Assembly (NCBI GenBank): GCA_963925895.1
Contig: CAWUVH010000006.1
Coordinates: forward strand, 12,519 to 76,518
From: Eutrophovita sp913057845
GTDB taxonomy: Bacteria; Pseudomonadota; Gammaproteobacteria; Burkholderiales; Eutrophovitaceae
DNA: 64,000 bases
Reading direction: 5' to 3'
Below the pieces are notes generated by a model. It worked only from the letters and a program-made list of their open reading frames with translations. It had not been told where the DNA came from and made no database searches. Both the position numbers and the translations under genes were made by a program. Positions 24,959-33,944 of this stretch are shown in pieces. Every line of letters begins with the position of its first letter. Position 1 is the first letter of the stretch.

Positions 24959-26275
24959 TTATTTGATTGTTTTGATATATATTTTTGAGTTTCTTTGATA
25001 GTTGTAAAGTTTCGCTTTAGCTTTAGGTAGAGCCGTCAAGTTAGTTTGTCTAAAGCCGTTCTCCAAGAACCAATGAGACGATGCTGTTGTGAGCACAAAG
25101 ACATGCGTAAGTTTTTGTTTGGCGCATTTTTTTTCGATTGCTTTTAAAAGTCCCTCTCCAACCCCGGCATGTTGAAAGCTTGAATGAACAGCCAAACATG
25201 CCAACTCGCCGATTTTCTCTTTTCCGAATGGATTCAGCGCAACGCAACCCACGACAAGACCATCATGCTCAACAATCGTGAACTTTTGGATTTCTGTTTC
25301 TAAACTTTCTCGAGGCCTTTTGATCAAAACCCCTTCATTTTCTAGTGGTTCTATTAGGCTCAGTATGCCGCCAATATCGTCGAGTGTCGCATTGTGAATT
25401 GTTTCTAGTGGATCTCGGCTAACCATTGTGCCTATGCCTTCATGGGTGAACAGCTCGAGCAATATTCCGCCATTAATTTTGCGGTCAATCACGTGCAGTC
25501 TTTCCACCCCGCCATCGGAGGCTTTAATTAAGCTCGCCCTTATACGATCTTGCAGGGGATCCTTCGTTTTATTTTTTGCCTGTAATTTGAGTGCCGATGT
25601 CGTGAGCTCTTGAAGAAGATTGCCTTTTTTGTCGCTCAATCCTGTTTGGTCGCTAAGGTAAATTAATTTGTTAGCACCGATGGCAACCGCAACTTCAGTA
25701 GCGACATCCTCATAAGTAAGATTGAAAATTTCTCCGGTAGCGGAGTACCCGAGCGGAGAAATTAGGATCAATTCACCGTCCTCTAGCCTCTTATTGATGG
25801 CCTCGCACCTCACATTTCTCACATCTCCAGAGTAGAGATGGTCCACCCCGTTGATGACGCCTTTAGGTTGTGCAATGACAAAGTTGCCCGAGGTCACTCG
25901 TATCGGACTTCCTGCGAGAGGAGTGTTTGGCAGGCCCATGGAGAGTAACGCCTCGATCTCTAATCTGAGTCGACCGTTGGCTTCTTTGACGCACGTTAAA
26001 CTTTGCTCATCGGTCACCCTAATATGAGCGCTCGACATCACAGTCTTAAGCTTCTTGGCTTTCATTGCTCGTTCGATTTGAGGTCTAGCGCCATGAACCA
26101 GAACGACCTTAACCCCGACGCTTACTAACAAGTTAATGTCGTGCGTTAAATCAGTGAAGTTCCCTTCCTCGATAACGTCCCCATCGAAAGCGATGACAAA
26201 TGTCTGGCCGCTAAAAGTTCGGATGTAGGGTGCGGCTGACCGAAACCACGTCACAAATTCCTTTGGGTTGCTCAT
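24959..26275 (-). CDS. argA: N-acetylglutamate synthase (bifunctional fold: AAK + GNAT)
   Basis: 438 aa. The N-terminal amino acid kinase-like domain ('TFVIAFDGDVIEEGNFTDL', 'VLVHGARPQIERAM', 'ISPLGYSATGEIFNL') senses arginine in this family. The C-terminal GNAT domain has 'ELACLAVHSSFQHAGVGEGLL', the acetyl-CoA loop Q/R-x-x-G-x-G/A. It catalyses the first step of arginine synthesis. It lies 15 bp after the SDR gene in a leftward run rsmE-SDR-argA-yggX. Confidence 0.94.
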   Translation of the reverse strand: MSNPKEFVTWFRSAAPYIRTFSGQTFVIAFDGDVIEEGNFTDLTHDINLLVSVGVKVVLVHGARPQIERAMKAKKLKTVMSSAHIRVTDEQSLTCVKEANGRLRLEIEALLSMGLPNTPLAGSPIRVTSGNFVIAQPKGVINGVDHLYSGDVRNVRCEAINKRLEDGELILISPLGYSATGEIFNLTYEDVATEVAVAIGANKLIYLSDQTGLSDKKGNLLQELTTSALKLQAKNKTKDPLQDRIRASLIKASDGGVERLHVIDRKINGGILLELFTHEGIGTMVSRDPLETIHNATLDDIGGILSLIEPLENEGVLIKRPRESLETEIQKFTIVEHDGLVVGCVALNPFGKEKIGELACLAVHSSFQHAGVGEGLLKAIEKKCAKQKLTHVFVLTTASSHWFLENGFRQTNLTALPKAKAKLYNYQRNSKIYIKTIK

Positions 26276-26290
26276 CGTCAGGCCAACATA

Positions 26291-27058
26291 TTATTTTGGG
26301 GTCATTCTAATGGCGCCATCAAGTCTGATCGTTTCACCATTAAGCATGACGTTACTAAAAATGCTCTGAACAAGATTTGCATACTCGTGTGGACGGCCAA
26401 GTCTCGATGGAAAAGGCACTTGTTGTCCAAGGGAGTCTTGAACATCTTTAGGCATGCCCATGAGCATTGCTGTTTCAAAAATTCCAGGTGCGATCGTCAT
26501 GACTCGAATGCCGCTTCGCGATAGGTCTCTTGCGATAGGTAGTGTCATGCCGGCGATGCCAGCTTTTGATGCCGAATACGCCGCCTGGCCAATTTGCCCA
26601 TCAAAAGCTGCGACCGAAGCCGTGTTAATGATGACGCCTCGTTCACCCTCTGAGTTAGGCTCTTGCTTTGACATCACATCGGCCGCGATCCTAAGCATAT
26701 TGAACGAGCCAATTAAATTGATGTTAATGACTCGAGCAAATGTTTCAAGCTTATGGGGACCATTTTTACCTATAGTTTTTTCTCCTATAGCGATTCCTGC
26801 GCAGTTAATGAGTCCTTGTAATCCGCCGAAATCAGATTGTGCCAACGCAATAGTCGCTTGCGCGTGTTCTTCTTTTGTGACATCGCATTCTATAAAGCGC
26901 GCAGCAGTTCCGAGTTTTGCTGCTAAAGCTTTCCCAGCCTCGTTGTTCATGTCAGCAATAACCACACGACCGCCTTGGGCCACTAACATTTCAGCAGTCG
27001 CCGCTCCAAGTCCAGAGGCCCCGCCGGTAACAATAATCGTATTATTTTTAATGTCCAT
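26291..27058 (-). CDS. SDR dehydrogenase, 3-hydroxyacyl-CoA dehydrogenase type II-like
   Basis: 255 aa from ATG 27058; an upstream GTG/ATG at 27100 would add a charged non-conserved tail. The classical SDR motifs are TGGASGLG (cofactor), 'NCAGIAIGEKT', and 'AAYSASKAGIAGM' (catalytic Tyr and Lys), with the closing 'GETIRLDGAIRM'. It most resembles HSD10/3-hydroxy-2-methylbutyryl-CoA dehydrogenases. The acyl substrate is not determined. It is in a tight leftward cluster with argA. Confidence 0.85.
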   Translation of the reverse strand: MDIKNNTIIVTGGASGLGAATAEMLVAQGGRVVIADMNNEAGKALAAKLGTAARFIECDVTKEEHAQATIALAQSDFGGLQGLINCAGIAIGEKTIGKNGPHKLETFARVININLIGSFNMLRIAADVMSKQEPNSEGERGVIINTASVAAFDGQIGQAAYSASKAGIAGMTLPIARDLSRSGIRVMTIAPGIFETAMLMGMPKDVQDSLGQQVPFPSRLGRPHEYANLVQSIFSNVMLNGETIRLDGAIRMTPK

Positions 27059-27118
27059 ATCTTTGCTCTCTTTTTCATCATGATCTAAAACAAGTGCCAA
27101 AGTATAACTTTTCTGAGT

Positions 27119-27892
27119 TTATAAGTCCCCAAATAGTGCTTGCGAGATGGCTATAAGGCTGATGCCGGCGGTCTCGGCTCGAAGTGTTCTGGGCCCTAAA
27201 CGTATATCTAAAAAATTGTTGGATTTGGCCATGATTAGCTCCTGGTCAGTGAACCCCCCTTCGGGGCCAATCGTAATGATAAGCTTCTCTTGATCGCGAG
27301 GAATGTTTTGTGGGGTGTTCGAGCCGCTGGGCGAAAGAACAATTTTGGTTTCTTTGGCATTTGTGCTTGATGAGCTTGCTAGATAATCACTCAGAGACAA
27401 AAAGGTTTTAATTGAGGGTATTTTCGTGCGACCACTCTGCTCGCATGCGGCAATAGCCACTTTGTGCCAATGCAATTTTTTCTTTTCCAACAGTTGAGTA
27501 TCGATTTTGAGTGCGCTTCTCTCGGCTTTGAAAATGTTAATTTCATTGACACCCAGCTCTGTTGCTTTTTGAATCAGCCAATTCATCTTGTCGTTGGACA
27601 TGACAGATTGAACCAAAGAGATTTTCAATTCTGATTCTAGATTAACGGCTGAGAAGTTAATAATTTCAGCCATGAGGCTGCCATTGGTGGCCATGACTAG
27701 TTTGGCCAAATATTCACCGCCGGTCCCATCAAATAGATAAAAGAGCGCCCCTTCTTTTAATCTCAGTGCTGATTTGGCGTGATTTGCTATGTCTTTAGGG
27801 AGTTCCACCAGGGTTTCGCCTTCCCTGATTTTTCTGCACAAATAAAATCTAGCGCCAGATTTGGGCTGTTTCGTATCGTGGTTTAAGCTCAT
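27119..27892 (-). CDS. rsmE: 16S rRNA m3U1498 methyltransferase
   Basis: 257 aa from ATG 27892 (TTG 27904 is a possible alternative). A PUA-like N-domain ('ARFYLCRKIREGETLVEL') precedes a SPOUT knot domain with 'LIITIGPEGGFTDQEL' and 'RLGPRTLRAETAGI', the SAM-binding trefoil motifs of RsmE. It methylates U1498 of 16S rRNA. It is the first gene of a leftward cluster, 60 bp before the SDR gene. Confidence 0.94.
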   Translation of the reverse strand: MSLNHDTKQPKSGARFYLCRKIREGETLVELPKDIANHAKSALRLKEGALFYLFDGTGGEYLAKLVMATNGSLMAEIINFSAVNLESELKISLVQSVMSNDKMNWLIQKATELGVNEINIFKAERSALKIDTQLLEKKKLHWHKVAIAACEQSGRTKIPSIKTFLSLSDYLASSSSTNAKETKIVLSPSGSNTPQNIPRDQEKLIITIGPEGGFTDQELIMAKSNNFLDIRLGPRTLRAETAGISLIAISQALFGDL

Positions 27893-28039
27893 GACAAGAT
27901 TCAAGGGTAAAATGATTGTTTGATCGTACGCGAAATGAAGGCTTTGAGCGAAGAGGATATGGTCATTTGGTCTTGATTGTGTTCTGAAGTTCGTGGAAAT
28001 GCCGTGATGAGTTAAGTTTGCCCTTAGGTTCCGTTTGTC

Positions 28040-28855
28040 ATGTCAAAATTTAGCACTACTGTAGTTCTAGACCAGCTGACTGATCTAGCTAAATACATCT
28101 CAGAAAAAGAGATTATCCCTAATTTTAAAACATCTACTCACGTTCGCAAGAGTGATGGGAGTCCGGTAACCCCTGTGGATGCCGCAGTGCAGTCTATTCT
28201 TGAGGATAGATTACCCAAAATATTGAATGTGCCGGTTCTTGGCGAGGAAATGCCCGCGGACAAGCAATCTCAAATTTGGGGGCTGCGTGATTCTGGAATA
28301 TGGTGTGTGGATCCGATAGATGGGACCACTAATTTCATCAATGGCATCCCCTACTTTGCGGTGTCGATTGCATATTTTTCAGGAGGAAAATCCATATTCG
28401 GATTGGTTTTTAATCCAATCAGTGGAGAAGTTTTTACTGCGGAAGAAGGCGGTGGTGCCTACCTAGGGGATCAAAATTTATCGAACAATGCGACTCGGCA
28501 TGCCAGGCTAGAGGAGTGTGTCGCCAGTGTTGACTTTAAAAGATTGCCAGAAGCTCTCAGGACTCGTTTGGTTTCTGCGCCGCCATATGCGTCGCAAAGA
28601 AATTTTGGTGCGGCCAGTCTAGAGTGGTGTCATGTTGCGTCAGGCTTATTTGATGTTTACGTGCATGGGAACCAAAAGGTTTGGGATTATGCGGCCGGGG
28701 CCTTGATTGTGTCTGAGGCTGGAGGTGTGATGTCATCTTTCGCGACTACGAAAGACCACTTCTGGGACGGTGATGCACTGTCGCGACCAGTGATTGCCGC
28801 GCGCGACCCGGCTATTTTTAAAGATTGGTCGAATTGGTTGCATATTTCTCTGTAG
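28040..28855 (+). CDS. Inositol monophosphatase family phosphatase
   Basis: 271 aa. Metal site motifs: 'GSPVTPVDAAVQ', 'VLGEEMPAD' (the Glu-Glu), 'WCVDPIDGTTNFINGIPYFAVSI' (Asp-Pro-Ile-Asp-Gly-Thr), and 'VWDYAAGALIVSEAGGVM' (final Asp). This is the Mg-dependent, lithium-sensitive phosphatase fold. The group includes SuhB, CysQ and HisN, and HisN-type histidinol phosphatase is possible, but sequence alone does not decide the substrate. Confidence 0.88.
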   Translation: MSKFSTTVVLDQLTDLAKYISEKEIIPNFKTSTHVRKSDGSPVTPVDAAVQSILEDRLPKILNVPVLGEEMPADKQSQIWGLRDSGIWCVDPIDGTTNFINGIPYFAVSIAYFSGGKSIFGLVFNPISGEVFTAEEGGGAYLGDQNLSNNATRHARLEECVASVDFKRLPEALRTRLVSAPPYASQRNFGAASLEWCHVASGLFDVYVHGNQKVWDYAAGALIVSEAGGVMSSFATTKDHFWDGDALSRPVIAARDPAIFKDWSNWLHISL

Positions 28856-28891
28856 TAGAGATCCATGTTGAGTGATGTAAGTCTTTGTTTG

Positions 28892-28920
28892 TTGACGGCA
28901 AACGGGGAAATCGGTATTGT
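28892..28920 (+). promoter_or_regulatory. Candidate sigma-70 promoter for ilvB-ilvN-ilvC
   Basis: TTGACG at 28892-28897, exactly 17 bases, then TATTGT at 28915-28920. The predicted start near 28927 leaves a leader of about 35 bases before ATG 28962. It argues against the upstream TTG 28917 as the ilvB start, since that lies in the -10 element. Confidence 0.55.
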
Positions 28921-28961
28921 GGAACGTTTTCTTTTTAAAAGCGCAAGCGTTGGGTGGTTGT

Positions 28962-30686
28962 ATGGAAATGACGGGGGGGCAAGTCGCCGAGCTATCGGGT
29001 GCTGAAATTGTTTCGCGCTGTTTGGCGGAAGAGAAAGTTGAATTTTTGTTTGGGTATCCTGGTGGAGCGGTGCTTCCCATTTACGATGCATTATTCAAGC
29101 AAGATAAAGTTAAGCACATTTTAGTGCGGCACGAACAAGCAGCTGTGCACGCGGCGGACGCGTTTGCTCGAGCTACTGGCAAAGTGGGAGTCGCTCTGGT
29201 GACTTCTGGTCCAGGGGTTACCAATGCGATCACTGGTATTGCTACAGCCTATATGGATTCTGTCCCTATGGTAGTGATTACGGGTCAGGTGCCAACTCAT
29301 GCCATTGGGGAAGACGCGTTCCAAGAGGTTGATACCGTTGGGATCACCCGACCATGTGTCAAACATAATATCCTGGTTAGGCGGGCGGCAGATATTGCGC
29401 CAGCTATAAAAAAAGCTTTTTATTTAGCCGCGACGGGCCGACCCGGTCCGGTTGTTGTGGATATTCCTAAGGATATAACTCTGGATAAAACCAATTATTT
29501 TTATCCTGAGTCTGTTTCTTTGCGATCCTATAATCTGGTGACACGAGGTCATTCGGGTCAGATAAAAAAAGCTGTTGAATTGTTGCTGTCAGCTAAACGA
29601 CCGATGATCTATTCAGGCGGCGGCATCATTATGGGTAACGCATCTGAGTTGCTTGCCCAGTTAGTTCGCACGCTAGGTTATCCGTGTACGAATACATTGA
29701 TGGGTCTTGGCGGATTTCCCGCAACGGATCCATTATTTTTAGGCATGTTGGGAATGCATGGCACTTATGAGGCCAACATGGCAATGCAAGATTGCGATGT
29801 ATTGTTGGCAATTGGCGCGCGCTTTGACGATCGAGTTGTCGGAAACCCGACTCATTTTATGAGTGTTGAGCGCAAGATTATTCATGTTGATGTGGATCCA
29901 TCATCAATCTCTAAGCGTGTGAAAGTTGATGTTCCAATTGTTGGCGATGTGATAGAGGTTCTGAAAGCGATGCTTCAGCACATTGACGAGCTGTCAGTAA
30001 AATCGCACAAGCCTGATATCGAGGCATGGTGGCAGCAAATTTCAGTGTGGCGAGAAAAAGACAGCTCGAAGTTTGCGTTATCAGATGAGGTGATTAAGCC
30101 TCAGGCGGTCGTTCAAACATTTTATGAGCTCACCAAACATGAGGACGTATTCGTCACGTCTGATGTGGGACAGCATCAAATGTGGGCCGCACAGTACTTC
30201 AAATTTGATCGGCCAAGAAGGTGGATTAACTCCGGAGGTCTTGGCACTATGGGGGTTGGTCTGCCGTATGCGATGGGCGTTCAGTTTGCTTATCCGGATG
30301 CAACTGTTGCTTGTATTACAGGCGAGGCGAGCATACAGATGTGTATACAGGAGCTTTCTACCGCGAAGCAATACAGTTTGCCGATCAAAATCATCACCTT
30401 AAATAATCGTTACTTGGGGATGGTGCGTCAGTGGCAGGAATTTTTCCATGGAAACCGTCATTCTGAATCGTATATGGATGCGCTACCAGACTTCGTTAAG
30501 TTAGCGGAGGCTTATGGTCATGTCGGTATGCGTATCGATAAGCCATCAGATGTAGAGGGAGCGCTCAAGGAGGCGTTAGCGCTTAAAGACCGTTTGGTCT
30601 TTATGGATTTCATTACGGATCAGACTGAAAATGTTTTTCCGATGATCCCGGGTGGAAAAGGGCTATCGGAAATGATTCTTGAATGA
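28962..30686 (+). CDS. ilvB: Acetolactate synthase, large (catalytic) subunit
   Basis: 574 aa from ATG 28962. It is a ThDP-dependent enzyme with 'FGYPGGAVLPIYDAL', the catalytic Glu in 'VRHEQAAVHAADAFARATG', the middle FAD-type domain, and 'ACITGEASIQMCIQEL...NNRYLGMVRQWQ', the GDG-type diphosphate motif (here with Gly-Glu-Ala). It forms acetolactate or acetohydroxybutyrate. The usual GDGSF motif reads GEASI: Asp is replaced by Glu, a variant seen in this family. It begins the ilvB-ilvN-ilvC cluster; the 39-bp gap to ilvN supports one transcript. Confidence 0.95.
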   Translation: MEMTGGQVAELSGAEIVSRCLAEEKVEFLFGYPGGAVLPIYDALFKQDKVKHILVRHEQAAVHAADAFARATGKVGVALVTSGPGVTNAITGIATAYMDSVPMVVITGQVPTHAIGEDAFQEVDTVGITRPCVKHNILVRRAADIAPAIKKAFYLAATGRPGPVVVDIPKDITLDKTNYFYPESVSLRSYNLVTRGHSGQIKKAVELLLSAKRPMIYSGGGIIMGNASELLAQLVRTLGYPCTNTLMGLGGFPATDPLFLGMLGMHGTYEANMAMQDCDVLLAIGARFDDRVVGNPTHFMSVERKIIHVDVDPSSISKRVKVDVPIVGDVIEVLKAMLQHIDELSVKSHKPDIEAWWQQISVWREKDSSKFALSDEVIKPQAVVQTFYELTKHEDVFVTSDVGQHQMWAAQYFKFDRPRRWINSGGLGTMGVGLPYAMGVQFAYPDATVACITGEASIQMCIQELSTAKQYSLPIKIITLNNRYLGMVRQWQEFFHGNRHSESYMDALPDFVKLAEAYGHVGMRIDKPSDVEGALKEALALKDRLVFMDFITDQTENVFPMIPGGKGLSEMILE

Positions 30687-30725
30687 TGCGCCCAATTAAA
30701 TTTTTCGTCTAATAAGGCAATTACT

Positions 30726-31217
30726 ATGAGGCATATTCTTTCATTGCTTTTAGAGAATGAGGCGGGAGCTCTTTCCCGTGTTGCAGGGCTCTTTTCGGCA
30801 CGGGGATATAATATTGAATCTTTAACGGTGGCTCCTACAGAGGACCCATCGTTATCGCGGATGACGATCGTTACCATAGGATCGAATGAAGTGCTTGAGC
30901 AAATCACGAAACAGTTAAACAAACTTGTGGATGTGGTTAGGGTCATTGACCTCACGGAAGGCAGTCATATAGAGCGAGAGTTAATGCTCGTAAAAGTGCG
31001 TGCTGTGGCGAAGGATCGAGAGGAAATTAAACGCATTTCCGACATATTTAGAGGGCGAATTTTAGATGTTACGGATAAAACGTATACGATTGAACTGACC
31101 GGAACTGGAGCTAAGTTGGATGCTTTCTTCGATGCACTAGATAGGGAAGCAATCCTTGAAACGGTTAGAACTGGAGCATCAGGAATAGGGCGTGGTGATC
31201 GAATCTTAAAGGTTTGA
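30726..31217 (+). CDS. ilvN: Acetolactate synthase, small (regulatory) subunit
   Basis: 163 aa, the IlvH/IlvN size. The N-terminal ACT domain 'MRHILSLLLENEAGALSRVAGLFSARGYNIESL' binds valine, and the second ACT-like half is 'LVKVRAVAKDREEIKRISDIFRGRI'. It confers feedback inhibition by valine on the large subunit. It is more like E. coli IlvH in length. It is followed 47 bp later by ilvC. Confidence 0.94.
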   Translation: MRHILSLLLENEAGALSRVAGLFSARGYNIESLTVAPTEDPSLSRMTIVTIGSNEVLEQITKQLNKLVDVVRVIDLTEGSHIERELMLVKVRAVAKDREEIKRISDIFRGRILDVTDKTYTIELTGTGAKLDAFFDALDREAILETVRTGASGIGRGDRILKV

Positions 31218-31264
31218 AATAAACTGACTTAATAATAACTGAATACATTTGTTGCGAGGTAGCT

Positions 31265-32281
31265 ATGAAAGTTTTTTACGACAAAGATGCAAATTTACGG
31301 CTCATTAAGGGTAAAAAGGTAACGATCCTTGGATATGGATCTCAGGGGCATGCGCACGCGCTAAACCTTAAGGATTCAGGCGTTACTGTCACTGTGGGTG
31401 TGCGAAAAGGTGGCGGATCTTGGACAAAAGCAAAAAAGGCAGGTTTTACTGTCAAGGAGATGGGTGCGGCGGTCAAAGGGGCAGATGTGGTGATGTTGCT
31501 TTTGCCTGATGAGAATATCGCTGAAGTTTTTGAAAATGACGTGCAGCCCAATATCAAAAAGGGAGCCGCGGTAGGCTTTGCGCACGGATTTAATGTGCAT
31601 TTTGGGCAGGTCAACCCAGATAAGAATGTGGATGTCATTATGGTTGCACCAAAAGCGCCGGGACACACAGTGCGCTCTACTTACGCACAGGGCGGTGGTG
31701 TGCCTTGCTTAATTGCCATTCACCAAGATGCATCTGGAAAAGCAAAAGACGTATCTTTGTCTTATGCCGCAGCTATTGGTGGGGGTAAGGCTGGAATCAT
31801 TGAGACTAATTTTAGGGAAGAAACAGAGACAGATCTCTTTGGTGAGCAAGTTGTTCTATGCGGTGGAGCTACCGCATTAATTCAAGCTGGTTTTGAGGTC
31901 TTAGTTGAAGCTGGTTATGCGCCAGAGATGGCGTATTTTGAATGTTTGCATGAGTTGAAGTTGATTGTTGATTTGATTTATGAGGGTGGCATCGCCAACA
32001 TGCGATACTCGATCTCAAACAATGCGGAGTACGGCGATATCACGCGTGGTCCAAGAATTATTAATGAAGAGAGTAAAAACGAGATGCGCAGAATTCTCAA
32101 AGAGATTCAAACCGGCGTATATGCACAAGAGTTTTTACTCGAGAATCAAACGCGAAATACAAAACTTACTTCGATCAGACGTATCTCTGGAGAGCACCAA
32201 ATTGAAGAGGTGGGTAGCAAGCTTCGCGCGATGATGCCATGGATCAAAGCAAATAGATTGGTTGATAAGTCTAAGAATTAG
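31265..32281 (+). CDS. ilvC: Ketol-acid reductoisomerase (class I)
   Basis: 338 aa, the class I length. The NADPH-binding motif is 'VTILGYGSQGHAHALNLKDSG', with 'VGVRKGGGSWTKA' for phosphate recognition, and 'PKAPGHTVRSTYAQGGGVP' and 'DLFGEQVVLCGG' (metal Asp/Glu) in the knot domain. It converts acetolactate to dihydroxyisovalerate. A hairpin with a T-run follows the gene. Confidence 0.96.
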   Translation: MKVFYDKDANLRLIKGKKVTILGYGSQGHAHALNLKDSGVTVTVGVRKGGGSWTKAKKAGFTVKEMGAAVKGADVVMLLLPDENIAEVFENDVQPNIKKGAAVGFAHGFNVHFGQVNPDKNVDVIMVAPKAPGHTVRSTYAQGGGVPCLIAIHQDASGKAKDVSLSYAAAIGGGKAGIIETNFREETETDLFGEQVVLCGGATALIQAGFEVLVEAGYAPEMAYFECLHELKLIVDLIYEGGIANMRYSISNNAEYGDITRGPRIINEESKNEMRRILKEIQTGVYAQEFLLENQTRNTKLTSIRRISGEHQIEEVGSKLRAMMPWIKANRLVDKSKN

Positions 32282-32331
32282 GGTGATATGGGTTACTGTA
32301 TTACAGTGGTTCGGTTCAAGCGAGTTGGCAG

Positions 32332-32354
32332 AACCGGTTGTTCAACGGTTTTTT
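32332..32354 (+). terminator. Probable rho-independent terminator after ilvC
   Basis: AACCG (32332-32336) pairs with CGGTT (32346-32350), with a small extension and a 4-base loop, and six T residues follow. It sits between ilvC and psd, only 9 bases before the psd start, so psd may depend on read-through or a nearby promoter. Confidence 0.45.
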
Positions 32355-32363
32355 GAGGCTTAA

Positions 32364-33017
32364 GTGAATCACAAATATCAACATCCTATAATCGCGAGAG
32401 AGGGATGGCCTTTCTTGCTTCTTGCTGGAGTGCTGGCCGGATTTAGCACTGTTTACAGTGTCTATCTGGCTATTCCTCTATGGCTTATTTTCATCTTCAT
32501 CCTGCAGTTTTTTCGAGACCCCGCTCGTGTTGCTCCCGAGGGAGACCGGCTAGCATGTGCGCCTGCAGATGGACGTGTTGTTTTTGTAGATGAGGCCTTT
32601 GATCCTTACGCTAATCGAGAATGTTTAAAGATCAGCATTTTTATGAACGTATTTAATGTTCATTCAAATCGTATGCCGATAGCAGGGGTGGTTAATGCGA
32701 AGCATTACTTCCCGGGGAAATTTTTTAATGCCGATCTCGATAAGGCATCTGAGAGTAACGAGCGTAACGCGCTTTTGTTAGTTTCAAAACAAGGGCATCA
32801 AGTAACCTGTGTTCAGATCGCGGGTTTGATCGCCAGGCGTATTCTCTGTTACGTCAATGAGGGAGCAGAAGTGATCAAGGGTGAGCGCTTTGGCTTTATT
32901 CGGTTTGGTTCACGAGTTGATCTTTATTTGCCCAAATCGACTAAAGTTATGGTGAGCCTAGGGGACAAGGTCGTGGGTGGAGAGACGGTTGTGGCTGAAC
33001 TACCAGTAAGGGAGTGA
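32364..33017 (+). CDS. psd: Phosphatidylserine decarboxylase proenzyme-type
   Basis: 217 aa from GTG 32364, the short form common in Betaproteobacteria and Alphaproteobacteria. Two N-terminal hydrophobic helices (about 14-48) are followed by the catalytic domain with 'FMNVFNVHSNRMPIAG' and the self-cleavage site in 'RFGSRVDLYLP' (Gly-Ser, pyruvoyl formation at Ser). It makes phosphatidylethanolamine at the inner membrane. The pssA gene follows immediately, giving both steps from CDP-diacylglycerol. Confidence 0.92.
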   Translation: MNHKYQHPIIAREGWPFLLLAGVLAGFSTVYSVYLAIPLWLIFIFILQFFRDPARVAPEGDRLACAPADGRVVFVDEAFDPYANRECLKISIFMNVFNVHSNRMPIAGVVNAKHYFPGKFFNADLDKASESNERNALLLVSKQGHQVTCVQIAGLIARRILCYVNEGAEVIKGERFGFIRFGSRVDLYLPKSTKVMVSLGDKVVGGETVVAELPVRE

Positions 33018-33023
33018 ATCCAG

Positions 33024-33806
33024 TTGGAGAGTGAAGATAAAACAGTTTTGAGTGCCGAGGACACTTCCCCTAGCCGAAGACAAAGATTTTTTTGGCTACC
33101 TAATGCCATTACAATTTGCGGTTTATTCTCCGGTTTTTATGCCATTGTGCAAGGCATGAATCATGAGTTTGGATTGGCAGCAATTGGTATTTTTGCGGCG
33201 ATGATTTTTGATGGGCTAGATGGCCGGGTCGCACGCCTTACTCAAACTCAATCTGCTTTTGGGGCTCAGTTTGACTCTTTGGCAGATATGGTTGCTTTTG
33301 GTGCGGCTCCTGCTCTGGTTCTATACGAGGCGGAACTTCGCTCAATTGGCGGTAAGCTCGCCTGGGTAGCAGCGTTCATATATGTCGGATGTGCAGCGCT
33401 CAGGTTAGCGCGTTTCAACACCAATATGGATACCGTTGAAAAATCGTATTTTCAAGGTTTGCCTAGTCCGGCCGCAGCGGGAGTGGTCGCGGGTTTTATA
33501 TGGGCGACTACTGCGAACGATTTTCAAGGGCTACCGTGGGTAGCCTGGGTTCTGGCCGTAACACTCGGCTTCACTATGGTTAGTAACATAAAATACTACA
33601 GCGGAAAGGAAATCAACCTCCGTAAGGCAGTGCCTTTCTCGGTTGTGGTGCTGATTTCATTCTTTGTTATTCTTGTTATTAATTCAGCGGATAACCTACC
33701 TGAGTTGCTGTTTTTAACCTTCCTATCTTATTTTCTATCAGGGTTTGTGGCTTGGGTGGTTGTTTATTTTAAGAATCGACGCGCTCAAATGGATTTAAAA
33801 GAGTAA
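33024..33806 (+). CDS. pssA: CDP-diacylglycerol-serine O-phosphatidyltransferase
   Basis: 260 aa starting at TTG 33024 (GGGAG at 33010-33014). It is a multi-helix membrane protein with the CDP-alcohol phosphotransferase motif D-G-x2-A-R-x8-G-x3-D-x3-D: 'DGRVARLTQTQSAFGAQFD'. It makes phosphatidylserine, the substrate of Psd. It is 6 bp after psd. The ilvC-psd-pssA-leuA order is a known betaproteobacterial block. Confidence 0.93.
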   Translation: MESEDKTVLSAEDTSPSRRQRFFWLPNAITICGLFSGFYAIVQGMNHEFGLAAIGIFAAMIFDGLDGRVARLTQTQSAFGAQFDSLADMVAFGAAPALVLYEAELRSIGGKLAWVAAFIYVGCAALRLARFNTNMDTVEKSYFQGLPSPAAAGVVAGFIWATTANDFQGLPWVAWVLAVTLGFTMVSNIKYYSGKEINLRKAVPFSVVVLISFFVILVINSADNLPELLFLTFLSYFLSGFVAWVVVYFKNRRAQMDLKE

Positions 33807-33845
33807 TGAGGGGCGGCATCAAAACCACACCACCTAGTGAACGAC

Positions 33846-33874
33846 TTGCTACGTGTATGGAATAATTCTATATT
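33846..33874 (+). promoter_or_regulatory. Candidate sigma-70 promoter for leuA
   Basis: TTGCTA at 33846-33851, 17 bases, then TATATT at 33869-33874 in the 138-base gap before leuA. A start near 33881 would give a leader of about 64 bases. Confidence 0.45.
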
Positions 33875-33944
33875 GATGTGTCCTTTTGATTATTTGTTAG
33901 ATTGAAGTAAGAGAGTAAGGGCGGTTGCTAACCGGGGTGTTTCT

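Noticed and set aside
26454..27083. Long open frame (about 209 codons) on the plus strand
   Set aside because: It is antisense to the SDR gene at 26291-27058, has no recognisable domain, and its composition looks like a reverse-frame shadow.
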